This document shows, piece after piece, positions 21,270-33,754 of a stretch of 64,000 nucleotides of DNA. The position numbers and the translations under genes are program-made. Under the pieces are notes generated by a model. That model did no database searches, was not told the origin of the DNA, and saw only the letters and a list, made by a program, of their open reading frames with translations. The stretch's first letter is position 1, and every line of letters begins with the position of its first letter. Origin of the DNA: Hetaerina americana (Eukaryota; Arthropoda; Insecta; Odonata; Calopterygidae); the NCBI GenBank assembly GCA_022747635.1, contig JAKTNV010000079.1:1134501-1198500 (forward strand), written 5' to 3'.

Positions 21270-22390
21270 GAAGGTAATCTACCGGTTAAGGTAGGTTTTG
21301 GATGGACACAGCTACGAAATAAATATTTTGTGACTCATAACAAAACACAATCCAGCAACCTACTCTACATCAAGTCCTTTTTCGTCTCTGTGTACTTCCT
21401 TTCTCCCTTCATCCTGTCAAACATCCCTCTCCTGGTCATTCCCTTTCCTCGTTTGCCTAACATTCTCCCCTCTATTACAGTCTTAAACATCCCACTGCCG
21501 ATCAATTTGCCCTTCATCCACTTTTCCTACCTCCATTGGATTTCTCCCAACAAATCCCTCTCTTCGCCCACCATACCGAGTACTTCCTCATTTGTTTTCT
21601 TCTCGGTCCATTTCACCTTCTCCATTCTTCTCCACACCCACATTTCAAAAGCCTCTAGTCTACGTCTATCCTCATGCTTCAATGACCACGTTTCCGCGCC
21701 GTACATAGCTACGCTCCATATCGAAGTTTTTACGAGTCTTTTCTTAGCATCCTTACTCAACGTCCCTGTCATCAATTCCCTCCTCCTTGTGAAAGCCTCT
21801 TTGCCTAGCGCAATTCTTCTCCTTACGTCCCTACTACTTTGACCGTGTTGGTCCAAAACACTTCCGAGATACGTAAACTGTTCTACTTGCTCTAGTTTTT
21901 GGCCTCCTATTTTAATGTTAAGCTTAGCCTTTTTCTTTCTAGAAAATCGCATAACCTTGGTTTTATTAATATTGACTCTCATCCCATACCGGTCGCACTG
22001 AATTTCCAATGCACTAAGCAATGCTTGCAGCCCCTTGGCTGACTGACAAACTAAAGCTTGGTCATCAGCAAACCTTACTGATTTTACGAATTCCCCTTCG
22101 GCTTTCATTCCTATCTCCAGTTCTTCCCATGCCTCTTTGAATTTCCTCTGCATACAGGTTGAACAGGAACGGTGATAATGGGCAACCCTGCCTTCCACCT
22201 CTTCCTAACACTGCCCAACCGGACTCCCCGTTCCCCACCCGCACCTGAGCAGTCTGAGACATGTACAGGTTGCGGATTAGCCTCCTTTCCCTCCAATCTA
22301 TTCCTATTTTCTGCAATATACTCATTAGTTTTTCCCAATTCACTCTATCAAACGCTTTTTCGAAATCTAAGAAACAGGCAAATATTATCG
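21270..22390 (-). mobile_element. RTE-type LINE family A, copy 1 (minus)
   Basis: This 5'-truncated copy starts just before RT motif A. The 3' untranslated part runs to about 21270, ending with the family 3' end (accggtagattacctt on the minus strand), next to (TA)-rich sequence. It is very similar to the plus-strand copy at 33.8-35.2 kb over the shared 1.1 kb, so the family was recently active. Beyond about 22390 the similarity ends. Confidence 0.9.
21527..22385 (-). pseudogene. RTE reverse transcriptase, copy 1 (one frameshift)
   Basis: The frame 22343-22065 gives MNWEKLMSILQKIGIDWRE, then RQGCPLSPFLFNLYAEE (RT motif B). Just upstream of its first methionine, FLDFEKAFD (motif A) is readable in the same frame. 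A 2-base deletion relative to the other copy, near 22135, shifts the frame. The continuation (22198-21527) reads FKEAWEELEIG, FVKSVRFADDQALV (motif C, both aspartates kept), YLGSVLDQHGQ and SVAMYGAETWSLKHE. It ends RRLEAFEMWVWRRMEK before a TAG. These are the RTE fingers, palm and C-terminal blocks. The protein would make cDNA primed at a nick, but this copy is inactive because of truncation and the frameshift. Confidence 0.9.
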
Positions 22391-23572
22391 ACCCCTTCCC
22401 ACTCCCCGCAATTCCTCCTCCTGTACTTGCTTCACGCGACTCCTTAAAGAAATCCCAGGATGTGCATATACTCCCACCGGAATACTCGTCGACGGCATCG
22501 AAAGTGCTGCGATGTGAAATATGTTGGAGAAGTAATTGTTTTGCGAGTTACCTTTCAGCTTATGGTTAGTTATTATAAAGCCTTTGCACCGACAAAATGC
22601 ACCCTCAATAGAAATACGTTTGTGAACATTAATGTTTGATGAAGTTAAAGAATTCATGGCGCAAGATACAAGAAACGACACTTTGTCCCAATGCCATTTT
22701 TTGAAATTTATGGGAGTCAATCGACGTCGATTTTTCAAGGAGAGAGGTGGTGGGTGGGGAAAGAGGTCAGATGAGAATGGCTGTAGAAGAGGAGAACGCT
22801 AGAGGGGTTAGGAGCATGTAGGATGCTGGAAGCGGGATGATGGGTGAAGCGAACAGAGTTATTGAACGGGGTAGGAAAGATTGTAAAAAATGAAAGCGAA
22901 ACCAACCGTTCAAATCTTTTCCAATGCCGGAAAAACTCAAGTTCAAGAAATAGTTCGTTTGGTCAAAGGAAAGAGTCATCCGTTGATAGAAACTCTAAGC
23001 TGCTTCTCACATTCTGAGGAAGGAAGGCTTAACGTTAGCGTTTTATCTGAGTAAAACCATCAAGAACGTAATACGCATGGATATTCTCCATCCTGACTTA
23101 ACGTATGCTAGAATAAAACGAGAGAAAGCAGCCGGAAACAATTATAGTCAATAAAGGAGTATATAATATGGATTAAACGAACAGGAAATTCCGTTGAACA
23201 AGTGGTTCTAACTATGGGATGACTCTTGATTTCTACCGGTAGTATTCCAGACCTTGCCAGAACATACTGAGCGATAGTATTCAGAGATCACAGTACAATA
23301 TTTTCCTGAGAGTGTCAACCGAAGCATGACGAAAAACTCACGCAGCCCAACACTACTGCGCAAGGTGTCAGTTTAGCTTAAAATGGTATCACCAGTGAAT
23401 GTATTAAAGAAAGATCTGGAGAAATTGTTAGGTCCACATTAGTTTCAAGAAAGAAAACAAAAGATTAATCAAGTATTAACAAATCATTCTTGTAAAAATG
23501 TTTGAAAAACAATCAATGGAAAGGAGAAAAAAATGCGGCGAACTACAGAACAGTTTTAGTAGTAGTATTATT
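22391..23572. other. Non-coding with a short dispersed motif
   Basis: At about 22485-22530 a 35-45 bp block (ctcgtcgacggcatcgaaag and neighbours) resembles the reverse complement of about 55195-55240. The rest shows nothing I recognise. Confidence 0.4.
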
Positions 23573-23862
23573 TAGGGGAGGCGACCGACAGCTGAGGTCA
23601 TTTGCGCCATTGCGAATGGACAGGAGATGATTAAGGGCGGAGAAAAACCCGGCGTTGGCATTAGCCTACTCTTTAAGAAAGGCGCCAAGGGGTCCGCAGT
23701 TTAACGTCCCATCCGACGGACGGGACGTACTCACTCAAAGTCCCCTCCACAAAGCACCTCAAGTAGGGATCGAGATACCACTGAAAAATACTCAACACCA
23801 CCGGGATTTGAATCCGGGCCCTCTGGGTGGGAAGCCAGTACGATAACCACCGCATCATCTCG
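23573..23862 (-). mobile_element. tRNA-derived SINE family A, copy 3
   Basis: The head is at the right end on the minus strand (gatgcggtggttatcgtact, then a decayed box B cccggattcaaatcccgg). The body runs down to the GTCGGTCGCC end at about 23580. This is the clearest example of the body: it has CGTCCGTCGGATGGGACG, GTTAAACTGCGGACCCC and GCCAACGCCGGG. Confidence 0.88.
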
Positions 23863-24589
23863 TAAGTCTTTCATAGCGAAGAAATTATTTCCCTCGTACC
23901 TGTTGGATGTATTTACAAATATTTCCTTCCCATTTAGATTATTCATTTTCAATTATTATGGCGATTGTGTTTATTTTCCATTCATTATAGTCTCTAATTA
24001 TTAGTTTTATGACAATGAAGTCTAATTCAGCCAAATGGCGAAGAAAATAGCGCATTTTGTCTGAATTATCTATGTTCCCTATCTTTTAGTTTTCGTAAAC
24101 TTGAAAATCAAACCTAGTACTTCTCCCAAAGTATGATTATTCATTCTTTTCCGTGATAGCTGAAAATCTCTAATTTAAATCGTCCACGGAAAACGACGTT
24201 TCATTCTTCAACAGGTCATTTTTCACCCTTCGGTCCAGCTATGGTTTTGGGAAAGTCTTGTCGTCTTGTGTTAATTACTTTCATTAATCATATAGGCGCC
24301 GTTAGTAAGCTGAAGTTTCCGTCTGATACCGCTATTCAGGTCTTCAATCTTTTACAACTGCTTAACGTTGGATTTTTTATTTTATTCATTTTGAAAAACT
24401 TCAAAAAAGTCAAAAAGTCAGTCAAAAAATTAAAATTACTTTCACTTTTTCATCGATGATATGCCAAGAATTTTACAACTTCAGGTAATAAGAAAAAATT
24501 TTCCGACTTTCATATCCTGGGAATAGAAAAAAATGAGAGTATGGAAGTATAAATAAACGAAAGAATAGGTTTTAATTATTTCAATCCGA
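23863..24589. other. Non-coding, AT-rich
   Basis: Nothing recognised. Confidence 0.4.
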
Positions 24590-25010
24590 AGATTGGCAGA
24601 CTGCAGCCTTTCCCTTATAATGCAAAATCCCATATGCTTGGCCCATCATATTTGTCCTTCGGCCTTCCTCGGCGGATCTTCCATCCCCCGCCCCTCCTAA
24701 CACTTCTAATAAGTCTATTATTTCTCAAGGTTTGTCTAATTAAACTGATTCTTTTTTTCCTCATATTCCACCATCCTCCCATCACATAATCACAGTACAC
24801 ATTCCTCTTCATTTCCTGTTTTTCTGTGTACTTCCTAATTGATCACTTTAACTGACCGTTTAATCTTCAACCTACACCCGTAGAACAAGGTTTCTAAGCC
24901 TTCAATTCATCTCTACTCTGCTATTTCAATGGCCCATGCTACCGGTGCACAGAACGGCACACTTAACACGAGTGCCTTCGCATATCGCTTCCTTGTTTGC
25001 AAGGTTATCT
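24590..25010 (-). mobile_element. RTE family B, C-terminal fragment (minus)
   Basis: On the minus strand this parallels the C-terminal part of the 10.85-11.6 kb copy. Decayed sequence matching the YG.ETW, then AF..WCWRRM region (about 25010-24820) is followed by RQTLRNNRLIRS and KIRRGRPKDKYDG (24812-24615). The basic LR.N.LI...RGRP.D.Y block is a hallmark of RTE C-termini. Stops elsewhere make it dead. Confidence 0.7.
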
Positions 25011-25339
25011 TCTTTGAAGGAGGCAGAGAGTTGGGGTCGTGAAATTAGTTCCATTTAGATTAAGTTTCGCTTCCTTTGCGATCTGTTTGTTGATTTCCCG
25101 GATAAGAAATTCAACCCAGATTTGTGATAATGAAACCCAGAAAAGAATTACCCGAGGAAATTTTACGGATATCTTATCTTCTGCTGTAAATAAACCGTAA
25201 AAATATCCAAAAAATGAAATTTTGAGTTTCGGCAAAGAAGCAAAAGGAAAAACAAGTTTTGGAAGAAGTTGAAAATTTCCACCTCTATTCACTACCACTT
25301 TTTAAGCTTGCCCCTCTCGGGGAATTGTGATTAAACTTA
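25011..25339. other. Non-coding gap between RTE fragments
   Basis: A 97-codon minus-strand frame is open (25005-25298) but resembles nothing I know. Confidence 0.35.
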
Positions 25340-27065
25340 TAGATATTATTATTGGTATTCTACCAGTTAATTGGGTTTTGGATAGTCACAGCCTATGCCA
25401 TGTTAAACGATATATTTCCTTGCCTCTCATCCCACCTCTCACAAAACAACTGACGCACGACACTAAATTAGGGCCTTCTTCGATTCCGCATGTTTCTTTC
25501 CTCCGATCATTCCGTCCAACATCTTGGACGGAATTATCAGTTTACCTAATATTCTCCCTTCCATCACAGTATTCAACATCTAATTGCCCATGAGCATGCT
25601 GCTCTGTATCCGTCTTTCCTGTTTCCTTATGATTTCTTCCGGCAACCCTATCCTTCCCCGCCATTCTTAGCACTTCCTCGTTTGTTTTCATTTCTGCCAA
25701 TATCACCTTTACCATCCTTTTCCCCACCCACATTTCAAATGCCTCCAATCTTGGGATATCATCCTGCTTCAATGACCATGCTTCCGCGCCACACAAAACC
25801 ACACTTCAGAGCAAAGTTTTGACGAGACCATTGCTCAACGTCCCTGTCATCAATTCTATCATCCTTCTGTGAGCTTCTTCACCTAACGCAATTCTTCTCC
25901 TTCTTCTGTCTTTACTGCTTCGACCATTTTGGTTCAAAACACTTCCGAAACGGGTAATATGTTCAACCTGCTCTATTTTATGAATTCCTATTTTAATATT
26001 TAACTTATATTTCCTTTTTTTGAAAACCGCATAAGCTTTTTAGTAATAACCAAATGATAAAACTTTATTATTATATATTAATTTATTGAGGGAGGGGCTT
26101 ATTTTTATGTACTATATCATCTTCAGGAGGAATATGATATAGTGCATCGAAACCTCAAAATAAAGATGATTTAGTACATCAAAACCGGTCGTGCAATGAA
26201 TCTATGTATAATGGAAAAGTGTTTTCATTTGGTAATTATTATGTCCGAATTCCACCATACCACGCCGGATTCTACACAATTCGTTCGCGTATAACCTTCG
26301 TTTTGTTTTCATTTATTCTCAATTTGTACTCACTCTGCCAACAAATACGGTCAGCAATGCATGCAGCCCTTTGGCTGACTGGCAAACTAGAGATTGATCA
26401 TCAGCAAGCCTAACTTTATGAATTGTCCCCCGAATTTCATTTCTATGTCCCGCTCTCCCCACGCCTCTTTAAAATTTGTCCCACATACACGCGTAGAAAA
26501 GTAAGAGTGATATCGGAAACTCGTGCCCTACTCCTCTTCCTCACTTCATCCATCCCTACTCTCCATCCAGCTCTTGCACCTGAGCAGCCTAAGACATGCA
26601 CGGACGATGGATGTCTCCTATCCCTACAATCTACTCCTATTTTCTGCAATAAATAAATTAATTCTACCCAATTAAATCTAGCAAACACCATATCAAAATA
26701 TATAAAACAGACAGATACATCATTATCATATTCTTAATATTTTTCATTAATGATATCATCACTTCTTTGGCATCACCCGTACCTTACTGATGATCCTGGG
26801 AACCACTTTAGTTGTTTGCGATATAAAACTTATACTTCTTAAGCCCTCACATATTGCTGTTTCTCTCAGTTTTGAAACAAGAACTAACACTGGTCTGATA
26901 AATTTTTACGGCCAAGTTCCTACTTCATAAATGCCACAAATTAGTCCATAAAAACTTTTCCTTCCATTTTTCCTAATACTTTGAGTACGGCCAATGCTTG
27001 CTATCGACACGGTACAAGGACAGACTGAAATTTAATAAAATCCACTCCAATTCCCCGAAAAAAAT
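25340..27065 (-). mobile_element. RTE family A, copy 3 (minus), old and interrupted
   Basis: This is the longest alignment to the family after the 33.8-kb copy, about 1.7 kb. The 3' end is near 25350 (taccagttaattgggttttg). A C-terminal frame reads VLCGAEAWSLKQDD, then RLEAFEMWVGKRMVK (25802-25542). The RT middle lies at about 26340-26700 and the upstream region GVD.IP through the SHAAKIV block at about 26750-27060. About 300 bp of unrelated sequence (26037-26340) replaces a short stretch of RT. Frameshifts are frequent, so it is older than copies 1 and 2. The exact 5' limit is uncertain. Confidence 0.8.
26037..26340. repeat. Foreign segment inside RTE copy 3
   Basis: This segment has no counterpart in the other RTE copies. 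It contains two diverged tandem versions of a motif, gatatagtgcatcgaaacc and gatttagtacatcaaaaccg (about 26139-26190), then a stretch rich in short direct repeats. The GATGAT..CATCGAAACC signature resembles that in the D and F families and may be another retroposon end. Its class is unknown. Confidence 0.5.
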
Positions 27066-28581
27066 TTGAAATCCATTATTTAACCCTTCTCTTTGCTTCA
27101 AATAATGCTCGTTGGACCATCGAACAAATACTTAAATTTACTGTGACTGTAAACTGCGCCCCGACTGGCCTCCGAATCCAGTCTCTCGAAAGAACGTAGA
27201 ATTTCTTCTGATCCGCAGCGTGCGGTGTCTTTTGTTCCTACAACCTTCGCCACTTGCCCTTACGACGGCTTGCGGGGCATTTTGTAAATGTCGATGTGCT
27301 ACAATGCGCAGCTTGGTGTAACCCACGTCCCGTGCAAGGGTGTTCACCACCTGGAACACGCATGCATGCCACCATAAATCATAGAATAATAGACTAAATT
27401 GACTGAATATAAAAAATCACGTATCGAATACTTGTCATTAGGTCAATATATTCGGGTGCTTGGGTTCTGTTTGGTCATGATTGAACATCGTGCGACAGAA
27501 GATCGAGTCCATGAATCTGTCGTGGCGGTGCCTCTCTCTCTTATTTCATCTAGATGGCGAATATATCGTTCTAATTTGGAGGCATGGAGTAAACTCCCCC
27601 TGCGTCGAAAAAAATACTTGTGCTCTGTGCCTTTCTAAAATCTGTCTTTCCTGTTCATTTCGTGAATCAAGAGGCTCCCAATCTTAACTCAACTTACTCA
27701 TCACGCTTTCCTTCTTCTCGTAGCAATTTTAGCAAATCTGGTTCGTTTTCTCAAATCTCACGTCCAGTATTAGGCCAAGCTTGGCAAAAATTTGGACGAA
27801 TTCGAGCGTTCCTCAACTGGGCAATGGTTTTCTCGTAGATTCGTGGCAAGAACAAATGGCGGCGTCCGAATTACGTCTTTCCCCTCCGGCCGCATTTACA
27901 TGGATGGGGATCAGTGATGGGCCTCGTCAGATGAGCCACGCACACCCGAAAACCGGATCTCTTTGAAACTGGTTTTTCGGCTCAGGGAGATTGAGGTCAT
28001 GGTCCGTTCTGAGGACCCGATTCCGCATCCACCCCTCCCATCCGCTCCACCCGCACCCTTCCGCGTTCTGGCATAAACCACCCCATCCGCCGTCGTTTTG
28101 AGGGTGGAAGGATGCTGGAGGGTGATACCCCACCTCCTCCTTCACTATGACAGTCTGGCCGACCCCTATGGTGTATGCTTCTTGTGAGCTTTGGTTGCTT
28201 GCGGTGCTACGCCTCTGCAACGGGCTGGCCGGGTAGCTACGTAAGCGCCCATTCTCTCCTACTTTCCCTACGCGTGGAGCCCAACCCTTGAGGCTCGCTC
28301 TTGCACTCCTCATTCGACCCCTCTTAGAGTGAGCGCGTAAGCAGATATGATTACGTCAAAGTCCAGTCCCGTTTACCCGGATGCGTACAGATTTTTCATT
28401 TTAAATTACACTCCAGGCGGATTTTTATATAAATTTTATAGGGCTCGCATTTTGACCTCCAGAGAAATTCCATTTTCGACGAGTACGTTCGACAGGGAGC
28501 GGCTAGAAGTATCCAGGATCACTTCTGGGAAAAAGAGAGAAAAATTGGGATATGATGGGACGCTGGGAGACAAGAAAGAGC
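27066..28581. other. Non-coding; GC-richer patch 27900-28330
   Basis: Positions 27130-27370 and 27840-28340 are visibly richer in G and C. The latter is spanned by a 128-codon minus-strand frame (27927-28313) rich in G, W and P that I cannot assign. It could be an exon, a regulatory island or chance, and no splice-site pair or second exon supports coding. Confidence 0.3.
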
Positions 28582-28832
28582 AATAGGCAGAGTACTGGCC
28601 TTAATAACCTAAGGAACCCGGTTTGATTCCGGGTGACGCCTATGAGTACCTTCAGTTTCACGCAAGCTATACGATTTTTTGGGTAGCAGATCATCCTGGG
28701 AAATTATAGGTGGCACAATGAGAGGAACTGGCCCCCAAAAACTGCTAATACGTGAATTCCACACGAAATTTAGGGGTTAGTACTAGGCGAACTCTACCGT
28801 CACATATCAAACCAGCCTTCGGGTTGATAAAT
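28582..28832 (+). mobile_element. tRNA-derived SINE family B, copy 2
   Basis: Decayed head, then a box B cggtttgattccgggtgacg. The body gattttttgggtagcagatc, gaactggcccccaaaaactg, gtactaggcgaactctaccg ends at ccagccttcgggttgataa. It is clearly related to 19283-19525. Confidence 0.85.
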
Positions 28833-31800
28833 ATTATGGTTAACGCGGTTCTGAGTATAGCGAAGTGTTTTTGTTTGAAAATTCTTACTGCTAAATCCAT
28901 AGTATAGAATCAGTTTTCAAGCCCTGCTGATTGCATGACAGCCGTATTTATGCATGGCTGTGATGTTGAGCATAAGCTAAGAGTAAGCATCCGGTCTCTT
29001 TTCTTGAAATAAAGGGACAATGAATGCAATTATCCCGAGTTACAAATATGAATATGCTCATCCACATCATCATATATTATCATTATACGATGTACTCTGG
29101 CCAGTTTTCTGAAGACGTCCAGTAGGTTTCAAAAACTTCATTGTACTATGGAAGACAAGGTCATGCATTCAAGTTCAGAGAAATGCATTACAGAACGGTT
29201 TAGTTTAAGATGTTGCATATTTTGAGAACAGCAACAAAAAGAAACTGCTAAGGCCCAATTTCAACAAATACGGAATAAACAGAATAATTAAGCGGCATAG
29301 ATTTTATAGAATCCCCTTTTCTTTATGTAGAAGGGTTTGTAAATTTTGCTGCTATTTTTTCCTTCTTCACGTAGCTGACGCTTGTTCCTATGCCTGAAAT
29401 TCTACATTTTTATTTGCCTAATATGGTTGAATATTTTTGTAAATGCCTGTCTTTTACGTCTGTTACGTGAGCACACACATTTCTGGTGTCGTGCGGGATA
29501 CGAGTACAATGTAAATGCAAATGTTATTTTTACTTGCAATAGATTAAAAGAGTTTCAAATTTAATGACATATCTGTAATATGTCACAAATCTGTTTTATC
29601 ACATAAACGAGAACTTTAGATACACATATTTCTAAAGGAAATTTAGGTATATTGTGTAAAACACAGGGAACGGGAGGATTTATATTACAAACCACTGCTC
29701 GCACTTTTCTCTTGTTCTTCACATGTGAATATGCCTCCTCCATACACTGAGCTTTCAATAAATTCTCCATATGAGGTTTACAAGATTTAGTCCGAAACTG
29801 AATGAAGTCGAATGATTTAGATTCTACATGACATCATTACATATCGTTTTCAATTAGCTGTTACTGACTGTATTGATAACCCTTTTCGTGTAACTTTTCG
29901 ATCCTATATTTTACATCTATATATACCCCACGATCCAACGAAAAGTTTTGTGGAAGGGGGTTCAAGCACAAAGTAGAAAGAGATGAGAGAGAGTGAGGAT
30001 GTTCAAGGATAGTGTAAAAGGGAAAGGAAAAAAGAATGCACTTAATATCCCTGATTTTTGCACTACATACGTTTTCAGGTGTAATAAATAGGAAGGGATA
30101 AAAATGTACACCAATCACATATATGAGAGATCTCCCGCATTTCAAAACAGATCTTACAGAACTGGAAGGCAAGGAGGGGTACAATCATGTGGCTTGAGGT
30201 CACGGCGTCCCTGATATTCTGTGCCCATGTGGTGCGTTAGCCAACTGCTCTGAGGTGACCGCCTTGAAATCAGTACATTGTCTTTGAACGCCGACATCAA
30301 AACTCAGACTGAGTGACTCCGTGGCCACCACAACTTAGCGAGAACTTAATGCCCTCTTTTTTCATCAAAAAATATACGAATGTCCTCCTTTTCCGCAACC
30401 GTAGATGTTGACCCTAAATTGCCGTAGTGGAGTCTCTCACCGTGCAACGCTTTCGTTGCCTTTTCGGCAAATTGTTGGAAAGTGACCTGCCAAAATTGTG
30501 GTTCGTTGAGAATATTGCCAGGATCGGATAACGATTCGACGAGGGGAAGTAGATGCACTGATTTCTGTCAGGTGCGGTTTGACGACGCGGATAGGCAAGC
30601 TACCGATTTTTTGTGAGGGGGTCAGGACCCCTGGGGCCACTTCCGTCATTAATCCGTGCGAGGGGGGAAAGAGAGACACCTGGCGTCGGAATTCACGTAT
30701 TCTTGATGGGAATCACTTAAGGGGTTGGGAAAATCGGTCTGAGAAGATTTTACAAAATTTCACCTGTTGTCCCACATAGCCCTTGGGAAGGGGATGGAGA
30801 ATAAGCAGTTACGGTATTGATTCCAGGGGCCTTGGCGTATGAACCTATTAAGCTGGGAACCGTGTCAAGGCATAATGGGCCCAAACCAAGCGTTGTAACA
30901 CTGAAAATTCAGTAAATTTTCCATTTCATTATATTTACCAATAGTTTTTCTCAAAAAATTAATAGATTTTCGCTATTTTTATTTATAACGCAGTAAATTT
31001 GTACGTAAAATTGATGTCCAGAGCATTCTCCCTAGTAGAAAATCTAAGTAATAATACCCTCTAGATATCCGTATGATGGTTGGTGGAGAAGTGGAGAAAA
31101 TATTAGTGAGCTTTTCTTCTCAAGGTTAAATATTTCAACATGAAGATCTGATACATGTTGCTATTGTTTGTGCGCTTACAAATGACGGAATACCACCTTT
31201 CAACATAAGTTAACTAATGAAAAATTCAATGCATGGAAATTTGTTTTCTAGAACCAAAGGATGATCTCATACTATAAAACTTTCTCAAGCTGCGTATTCA
31301 GCAACAAAATATTTGAGTTCATCATAGTATAATGTGCACCTTTGAAAACTGTCGGTTTTTCACCATTGAAAACTTCAGCTCTTTGCCCCGAGCGTTCATG
31401 AATGTCAATGAATGATGAAAATTTGCGCTCATAAAAAAGTCTGTTGACGACGGAATTTTCTGAACGCTCTAGAAGAAATCAATGTCTAATTTACCGATGC
31501 CTGTGGATATGAATGGCCCTGTTTGCTCAGGTACTAGAAGCTAAAGATAATACATTTTTTTATGCTCTGCCAACACTGGACTTAACCTTCGAAAATCACA
31601 TCCACGTTCATAAATTTAAGCTCACAATCTATTCTGACCTACACTTATAAATTCCGTTCTCAGGGCTCTAAGAGCTATACATCATTCCATTGAACCATTT
31701 CGAAGGTCAGCTATCTCTCGTCCTTTTCTACAAGCGCTATCCTTCTGGCGGTTCTGTTTCATTACGCGAGGGGATGGAGGTTGTCTGCCAAGCGCTGGAG

Positions 31801-32904
31801 GATGAATTTATTCTTCTAGCCGCGAGACTGGCAATTGTCGGCCAATAATTTGGGCCTAAAGTTCCAGTCGAAGTCCGAGCTGTTTCTTTATTCAGGAAAT
31901 GTGCAATTTTAACAAACAAGTTATCCGACTTTTAATCCTTGAACACAATTATAGGAAACTTGTGATGATTACTCATCGGCCATAACATGTTATATTAAAT
32001 AAAATAATTTTTCAATGACTTACAATCTCCTGATTTGGTACGTTTTGCCTTTTTTATTACTCTTTCCAGTGGTTGTGGGCGGTTGGAATTGAGACTAGCA
32101 AAGAGCACTCTTTCGGAAATGTGGGTAATTAGAATGTATGAATGAAACAAATGAAAATTTTAACCTAATTGCTGACACTGATGTAACGGCTCTTTGAATC
32201 ACCTTGTATCACCTCGTTAAGAGTGATAGTAATAAAGCACTTAAGTTTCTCGCAAAAAAGACAAAATCAAAAGAAATAAGCAGGAATGGAATTAGTTCAG
32301 GAATGATCGGAATGTAAACATACCCTGATGCACGCTATAATGAAATACTCGAAACCTAAGACGAAGACCACATGAAATGATTTTGATAAATCTCCAGTAA
32401 TGGAATAATTTGAGCTGAATGGCATTGAGGTGCAAAGTTAAAATTATTTAAAATACTGTTGCTACAAAAGCTCTGGAGTGATTTGTTTTTGTTTTTGCAC
32501 AGAGTTCTCTGCAGTGCTTAATTAATCTTTTGGTATATCTGCGGTGATGCACGGATGGGTTTTGGGTATCATTCCGTGGAAAAACTAAGGAAACACAAAA
32601 ATAGTTAAATTATGTGACGCGAATTCTCAATAAAAAGATAATATAGTTATTGTGTCGCGGAAAAAATGCTGAAAAGTACAAAAAATAATTATAATGCGAT
32701 TTTTGTTTTTCACATTCCGTTTCCTGTAACGATGGGTGATTTTCTCATCCTGATTAACTCCCTTGTGTGGCACATTTACAGTTAGGTGGCGGAAGAGTGG
32801 GTAGGCACTGAGGAGTAGAATTTAGGTCATCACTTAACAGGCAGTAGACCAAATAATGAGGAAAAATAAGAGATGTTACCAATTGATATATTTTTCAATA
32901 AGTC
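28833..32904. other. Long non-coding stretch
   Basis: Mostly AT-rich. A GC-richer patch at about 30340-30780 has overlapping short frames on both strands (66-80 codons), none of which I recognise. No RNA gene or repeat is seen. Confidence 0.4.
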
Positions 32905-33045
32905 TGAGTTAATCACAAGTGGTCCCGGGAAAGGAACCTCGCTTTCCCCGAATGTGTTTATTTCACATACATTCAGCCTTAGTTCTGTGTGAAATATAGT
33001 GTAACCTATCGAAATCAAATTGAACCTTCGGTTTGATTAATTTAG
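32905..33045 (+). mobile_element. SINE family B, 3' part, diverged (copy 3)
   Basis: The order of blocks follows the family: ggtcccgggaaaggaacctc, a tttcacatacattcagcctt block, then the end gaaccttcggtttgattaat. The tRNA head is missing. It is old and weakly similar. Confidence 0.55.
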
Positions 33046-33616
33046 GTAATCTTTACCAATAGTTGAAGAGTGAATATGTTTTCTTTAATTATAGCCGTAA
33101 AATTTACCTATTATTGGCAATATTAGGTTATTATAAGATGGCCATTTCCTGAAAAAAAATTTCTGCGGAGCGAATCCACGATATCGATGCCCATAAGAAA
33201 ATGGGATGACAGCTCTTTAAGTACTCATTGAGCGATTCCTATGAGTCTTTGATATATTTTACGGGACCTCGTCCAGCAAAACTCATATGCCCTTATTAAT
33301 TTCCTCTATCTCCCAATTATTTCAGCACTTAGCGAGGTTTACTTTTTATTTGGCTTCCAGAATAAATTTAATCACAACTTTTGTTTCCTAAAATTGATTG
33401 AATCTTCTACCAGGAACTATGATGTAGTAATGAATATTGCAGTATATTTTCGTGTTGCAACAAATATAACAAATAGAATTGTTGGTTATCTTCAGAAGAA
33501 AAAAAGAGCTTCAGAGATAAATTCAAAGCAGTAGGTCGAGATTTCCAAGTTCAAAACTCGATGAAGTTGAGTTTAAATATTTTTCAAATAGCATCAGAAA
33601 AAGTATTTTCTGATAT
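33046..33616. other. Non-coding, AT-rich
   Basis: Nothing recognised. Confidence 0.4.
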
Positions 33617-33752
<136 letters not shown>

Positions 33753-33754
33753 AA

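Noticed and set aside
27927..28313. 128-codon minus-strand frame as a gene
   Set aside because: GC-rich patch with low-complexity W, G and P content; no motif, no supporting exon.
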